Positions 23,451-27,177 of a stretch of 27,177 nt of DNA are shown one piece after another; position 1 is the first letter of the stretch, and each line of letters opens with the position of its first letter. Below the pieces are notes generated by a model, which was not told where the DNA came from, searched no databases, and saw only the letters and a program-made list of their open reading frames with translations. The DNA is from JAZGAE01 sp036475545 (GTDB lineage: Bacteria; Pseudomonadota; Alphaproteobacteria; DATDPM01). The stretch covers positions 1 to 27,177 of the forward strand of contig JAZGAE010000017.1 of the NCBI GenBank assembly GCA_036475545.1, read 5' to 3'. A program made the translations under genes and the position numbers.

Positions 23451-24343
23451 GACATGATCTTCCGCAGGTGGAGGTGGAACTGGCCGAGCTTGCCCCCGTA
23501 TTGGCCGGCGGTGATGCGTCTGATGCCCGCGGCTTGCCCCAACTCGCAGACCACCGCGATGCCGGCGCGCATGGCCTCGGCGACGGCCGTCTCCGTGACG
23601 CCGTCGATCACGATTTCCATCACCGCCTCGATCTCGGGCTCGAGCTCCGTCTTGGTTTGACCCTTGAGGGTCGGACAGAAGGCGTCGTTGGTGGAGGCGA
23701 TCAGCGTCTTGTACTTGGACCCGACCTTGGACCCCGAACGCACGATGCCGCCGGGAAACGGCGTCACCACGCCCGGCAGGTCGCGCATGGCCCCGACCGC
23801 CTTTTCCGCCGCCGCCAGAGTCTGCGGCCGCGATTCCCCGAGAATTATGAAGTTGCCGCCGCCGACGGCGCTGGTGATGTACGCGAACTCCTCGCACAGG
23901 AACTCGCCGTCCATGACCGGGATGCGCCAGTAGCGCTTGTCTCCAACCATCTTGGAAATCTGGAAACCGTCGCCGAAAAAGCGCAGCAACGCGCCCAGCT
24001 TGATCTTCTCTTCCCCGTCGTTGCCTGCGAACAGCGCCGAAGTGGGCGAGGTCATCACGCTGTGGCCCGCGTTGATCGGCAGTTGCCTGGCGAGGTCCTT
24101 GCTCGATATGGCGAAAAACAGGACCGAGACGCCGGGCCGGCCGTCGGGCGTCTCGTCGGGGGTCAAATCGCGCTCGATTCCCGCCTCCACCCCGAATCCG
24201 ATCACCGAGGTCGCGAAGCCGGTCATGCTGTGGGCGGCGTTGCGGGCCCACCTCCGTGTGGCCGCCGTGATGACGAGCCGCGTCCCCTTCATGGCGAAGG
24301 CCTCGGCGAAGGTGTCGTCGATCACCACCCCGTTGATGATCAT
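23447..24343 (-). CDS. fhcD: Formylmethanofuran:tetrahydromethanopterin formyltransferase (Fhc subunit D)
   Basis: Transfers the formyl group between formyl-tetrahydromethanopterin and the methanofuran-type carrier within the Fhc complex. The 298-residue product is of Ftr length. It begins MIINGVVIDDTFAEAFAM and contains MTGFATSVIGFGVEAGIE, DGRPGVSVL, AYITSAVGGGNFIILGE and the C-terminal GQYGGKLGQFHLHLRK, all Ftr signatures. ATG 24343 overlaps the fhcA stop as ATGA; an extension to 24364 adds seven unsupported residues. The formaldehyde-oxidising direction is assumed from the methylotroph context. Confidence 0.96.
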   Translation of the reverse strand: MIINGVVIDDTFAEAFAMKGTRLVITAATRRWARNAAHSMTGFATSVIGFGVEAGIERDLTPDETPDGRPGVSVLFFAISSKDLARQLPINAGHSVMTSPTSALFAGNDGEEKIKLGALLRFFGDGFQISKMVGDKRYWRIPVMDGEFLCEEFAYITSAVGGGNFIILGESRPQTLAAAEKAVGAMRDLPGVVTPFPGGIVRSGSKVGSKYKTLIASTNDAFCPTLKGQTKTELEPEIEAVMEIVIDGVTETAVAEAMRAGIAVVCELGQAAGIRRITAGQYGGKLGQFHLHLRKIMS

Positions 24344-26004
24344 GCGCGGCCCCCTTGACGGCATGGATGGACGGCGGCGCGAAACTCGTTCTGGTCGGCG
24401 AGCTCGTCCTCCGAGAAGCGGAAGTTCTCCATCCGCATGCTGTGGTAGGTCTCGAAATAGGGCTTGAGCCTGGCCTCGATGCTCCGGTCGAATTCGGGCC
24501 GCACGACGTGCGTCACCCCCCAGGTAACGTTGACGACCTCGCCGTCGCGCACCACAAGCTCCCCGTCCTTGAACACGTAGTCGGGTTTTCGGAACATGCG
24601 CTCCTTGTCTTCCTCCTCGCTATAGACCGCGATATCGGCGGCGGCCCCCTCGCCCAGGTGCCCCCGGTCGGAGAGCCCGAGGATGCGCGCCGGCCCGGCG
24701 CGGGTCAGGATCGCGATCTCGTAAAGCGAATACTCGCGGTCGATCGAGCCCAAGACGCTTGCCGCCGCAGCGTGTTTGTTGATGGAAGCGAGCATGTCGT
24801 TGCGGAAGCTCCTGTCCATCAAGAGCCGGATCAGGTGCGGATAACTCACGAACGGCGCGCCGTTAGGGTGGTCGGTGGTGAGAAAGACCCGCCAGGGATC
24901 GTCCACCAGCAGGAATATCTCCAGTCCGATCGCCCACTGCAGCGCGTTCACGAAATTCTGGTCCCGGTAGTTGAACGGCACCAGCCCGCAGCCCGCCTCG
25001 CATTCGATGTCCATGCACACCCACTTGTCGGGATGGGCGTGGCGGCGGTTGCGGTACTGGCTCATGGTGTCGCCCGAGACGGTCACGGTCTGGCCGAACA
25101 TGATCTGGCCCACGTCCACCGTTACGTTGTCGCTGCCGTTGACGGCTTCGGCCACGTGCGCCGCGCCCGAGGAGAACTTGCGGTCGCCTTCGCGGCCGTA
25201 CGCGTGGAACTGGACGTGGGTGAGGTGGACCGGCAAACCTTCCAGGCCCGAAATGGTCCTGAGGGTGGCGTCCACGTTTCCGGGGATCCCGAGGTTGCTG
25301 CCGTGGACATGGAGCGGATGGGGCACGCCGAGCCGGTGGATGGCGGTGGCCAACGCCTTCAGGATTTCGCGCGGCGTGAGCCCGTAATGGGGGCCCGTCT
25401 CGTCGAGGTCCAGGGTCCGCCGGTTGAACTTGAAGGCGCTGATCCCGCCGGCATTGACGACCTTGATTCCGATCGACTGGGTCGCGTTGAGCATCCAGGC
25501 GACGTAGTCGTTGAAAAGCGCCTGATCCTTCTTCTCGGCCAGCATCCGGAGCAGGAAATCGTCGTTCCCCAGCATGACGTACCCGCCCTTGTCGATGATC
25601 GGAATGTCGGCCATCTCGAGATGGGCCTGGCGGGTGTTCACCGGCACCATGGCGGGCTCGAAGGCGGCGGTGTAGCCCATCTCGGCGTAGCGGTAGCCGG
25701 TAAGGAAACTGGTCGCGGTGGCCTCGCCCGTGCCGGAACGCTTCAGCTCGGTGCTGTCCTCCCTGATTCGGCGGTGCTCTTCGGGAAACAGGATCCGGGC
25801 GATGTTGATCTTGCCGCCGGCGATGTGGCTGTGCATGTCGATGGCCCCGGCCATGACGATCTTGCCCGAGACGTCATAGGTCTTGTCGGGCTCGTCCGCC
25901 GGATCGGCGACGATGCGGCCGTCGCGAAGGAAAAGGTCGCGGACCTCGCCAGTGACCTCGTGGGCCGGGTCGAAGACTCGGCCGCCGGAGAGCTTGACCA
26001 GCAT
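24340..26004 (-). CDS. fhcA: Formyltransferase/hydrolase complex subunit A (amidohydrolase)
   Basis: Binuclear-metal amidohydrolase subunit that hydrolyses the formylated carrier to formate. The 554-residue product opens its metal site with H58xH60 (DMHSHIAGG), continues with GISAFKF, HVHGSNLG, THVQFHAYG and the metal-binding aspartate of LTTDHPNG, in the order of FwdA/FmdA and FhcA. ATG 26004 begins one base after the fhcB stop (TGA-G-ATG). It sits in the usual fhcB-A-D-C order, so the four subunits are expected in one transcript. A long open frame runs antisense to it but has no family resemblance. Confidence 0.96.
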   Translation of the reverse strand: MLVKLSGGRVFDPAHEVTGEVRDLFLRDGRIVADPADEPDKTYDVSGKIVMAGAIDMHSHIAGGKINIARILFPEEHRRIREDSTELKRSGTGEATATSFLTGYRYAEMGYTAAFEPAMVPVNTRQAHLEMADIPIIDKGGYVMLGNDDFLLRMLAEKKDQALFNDYVAWMLNATQSIGIKVVNAGGISAFKFNRRTLDLDETGPHYGLTPREILKALATAIHRLGVPHPLHVHGSNLGIPGNVDATLRTISGLEGLPVHLTHVQFHAYGREGDRKFSSGAAHVAEAVNGSDNVTVDVGQIMFGQTVTVSGDTMSQYRNRRHAHPDKWVCMDIECEAGCGLVPFNYRDQNFVNALQWAIGLEIFLLVDDPWRVFLTTDHPNGAPFVSYPHLIRLLMDRSFRNDMLASINKHAAAASVLGSIDREYSLYEIAILTRAGPARILGLSDRGHLGEGAAADIAVYSEEEDKERMFRKPDYVFKDGELVVRDGEVVNVTWGVTHVVRPEFDRSIEARLKPYFETYHSMRMENFRFSEDELADQNEFRAAVHPCRQGGRA

Positions 26005-26005
26005 C

Positions 26006-27177
26006 TCAGCCCTCTACTTGTTGCTGCTGGATCAGGTGCGCGCCGATGGCGCGAATGACGTCCGCCGTCCGCGGCAGATCAACGTCGCGCAGCCGACGAA
26101 GCGGCAGCGAGGCGACGGTGTCGGTGCGGACTACGTGACCGTCGTGGTCGAGACCGGGAATGCCGACCGGGATGTACACCTCCGGCTCCCGCCGGAAATC
26201 GATCCCGGGGGCGCCCACGACGATGGTGGGAACGCCGGCGTCCACCGGAAGATCGTCGGCGCGGAAGGCCGAGACCCACGTCAGCGAGTCGACTGCGCCG
26301 TCGGCCACCAGGCGGCGCCAGGAAAGGAGATGCGGGTCGTATTCGGGGTGGCCGCTGGCGAAGCTCACGCGAAGCGGGAAGCCGCTCTGCCAGGAGCAGA
26401 CCTGCGCGGCCCCGAAGGCGTCGTCCGCCCCCCCGAGGGGCAGACAGGAAAACCGCCCCGTTTCGTTGAGGTCGGTCACCAGGTCGGAGATTGCCTCCAC
26501 GGCTAGCTCCCCGTTTGATTCGGCGAGGTCGGCCGCCACCCAGGCGATGACGCCGTATTTCGCCCGCTTCATACGGGCGACGAGATCGCGGAGCCGTTCG
26601 ATCCGGACACCGCCCGCCTCTGCCGCCTGCAACGGCCGGCCATGGTAGAGAGCGCGCATCGCCCCGAAGACCTCGGCGAGCCGCGATCCGTCGCAGGCAA
26701 TGACCGTCGGCGCGCGGCCGTCCGGGGCGCGGCCTGCCTCGGTGTCCAAGGCTTCGCCCAGATACACCACCTCGCGGGCGGCGGGCTCGGGCGCGAACAG
26801 CGAGTCGGCGTTCCAGACATAGCGCTCGAAGAAACGTGGCAGCCGGCTCACCACATCGGTGCCGGCCACGATCAGCAGGTCGACGCGGTTCTTCACTTCC
26901 GCCAGCGTCGTCGTCATCCAGCCCTTGTCCATGAGGACGAAGAAGTTGCGGAACATGGCGTCGGACTCCGCGTGATCCACCACGCCGCCGGCGCGCTCGG
27001 CGAGGTCCATCACCGCCTTGGCGCCGGCGACGTCCGTCGCCAGGCCGGCGAACAGGGGAAGCCGGCTTCGCGCGATGATTTGGGCGGCCCGTGCGCACGA
27101 GTCGTCGAGGCTCGCTTGGTCCCCGTCGACCCTCGGGGTTCCGCCCGCCTCGGCGGCCGCGAACGCCTCTATGGCGA
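26006..27177 (-). CDS. fhcB: Formyltransferase/hydrolase complex subunit B (5' end outside the window)
   Basis: Subunit related to the molybdopterin-containing formylmethanofuran dehydrogenase subunit B. The frame stays open to the right edge, giving 389 visible residues, so the true start lies outside; an ATG near 27010 would begin mid-domain. Upstream of it the frame reads PLFAGLATDVAGAKAVMDLAERAGGVVD, which aligns with the family. The segment HAESDAMFRNFF falls, from memory of the FwdB alignment, where the Mo/W-ligating cysteine lies; no cysteine is present there. That agrees with the hydrolytic, non-redox Fhc complex of methylotrophs. Its stop is one base before fhcA. Confidence 0.9.
   Translation of the reverse strand, partial: AIEAFAAAEAGGTPRVDGDQASLDDSCARAAQIIARSRLPLFAGLATDVAGAKAVMDLAERAGGVVDHAESDAMFRNFFVLMDKGWMTTTLAEVKNRVDLLIVAGTDVVSRLPRFFERYVWNADSLFAPEPAAREVVYLGEALDTEAGRAPDGRAPTVIACDGSRLAEVFGAMRALYHGRPLQAAEAGGVRIERLRDLVARMKRAKYGVIAWVAADLAESNGELAVEAISDLVTDLNETGRFSCLPLGGADDAFGAAQVCSWQSGFPLRVSFASGHPEYDPHLLSWRRLVADGAVDSLTWVSAFRADDLPVDAGVPTIVVGAPGIDFRREPEVYIPVGIPGLDHDGHVVRTDTVASLPLRRLRDVDLPRTADVIRAIGAHLIQQQQVEG

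Noticed and set aside
23451..24251. An N-terminal extension of fhcC through fhcD
   Set aside because: The residues before GTG 23450 are an out-of-phase reading of fhcD; the GTGA overlap and family length fix the start.
24355..26058. A 567-codon open frame on the plus strand antisense to fhcA
   Set aside because: It is a composition-driven shadow in GC-rich DNA; fhcA on the other strand has clear catalytic motifs and the antisense product has none.
1..27177. Search for tRNA, rRNA, CRISPR arrays, insertion sequences and prophage genes
   Set aside because: None was recognised by eye on either strand; small structured RNAs cannot be excluded without a covariance-model search.

Overview
The window is GC-rich, densely packed DNA from a bacterium, most likely an alphaproteobacterium with methylotrophic or formaldehyde-oxidising capacity. 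Three things point that way: a hopanoid (hpn) cluster with the proteobacterial accessory genes hpnA, hpnM and hpnN; a formyltransferase/hydrolase cluster (fhcB-A-D-C) of the tetrahydromethanopterin C1 pathway; and many 4-bp stop/start overlaps. The lineage is inferred from gene content only. No rRNA, tRNA, CRISPR array, transposase or phage gene was seen.

Layout. (1) 17-7060, plus strand: dxs, hpnD, hpnE, shc (hpnF) and hpnG. This runs from the first MEP-pathway enzyme through squalene formation and cyclisation to adenosylhopane processing. (2) 7013-15811, minus strand, read right to left: hpnN (RND exporter), a cytidylyltransferase-like NTP transferase, a CDP-alcohol phosphotransferase, hpnA, two more CDP-alcohol phosphotransferases, ispH (last MEP enzyme) and hpnH (adenosylhopane synthase). 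hpnN, the NTP transferase, the first CDP-alcohol phosphotransferase and hpnA are joined by 4-bp overlaps. hpnH meets hpnG tail to tail with a 48-bp overlap. (3) 15943-16569, plus strand: hpnM, divergent from hpnN. (4) 16751-20746: a phosphonate module, namely a phosphoenolpyruvate mutase fused to a nucleotidyltransferase, phosphonopyruvate decarboxylase, and a convergent 2-aminoethylphosphonate (AEP) aminotransferase. (5) 20747-22607: poorly coding ground with a possible 32-residue ORF, a two-gene unit (a secreted hypothetical and a small HExxH protein), and an AT-rich stretch with striking repeats. (6) 22608-27177, minus strand: fhcC, fhcD, fhcA and fhcB, the last running off the window edge.

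How the genes fit together. The MEP and hpn genes make hopanoids; HpnN and HpnM are a probable exporter and periplasmic partner. The most intriguing part is a headgroup-transfer module (nucleotidyltransferase plus three CDP-alcohol phosphotransferases) built into the hopanoid operon and lying next to genes that should make AEP and activate it with a nucleotide. This suggests, but does not prove, a phosphonolipid or a phospho/phosphono-modified hopanoid. All three CDP-alcohol phosphotransferases lack the fourth, proposed catalytic, aspartate of their family signature and share a FExED motif downstream, so they look like an unusual subfamily.
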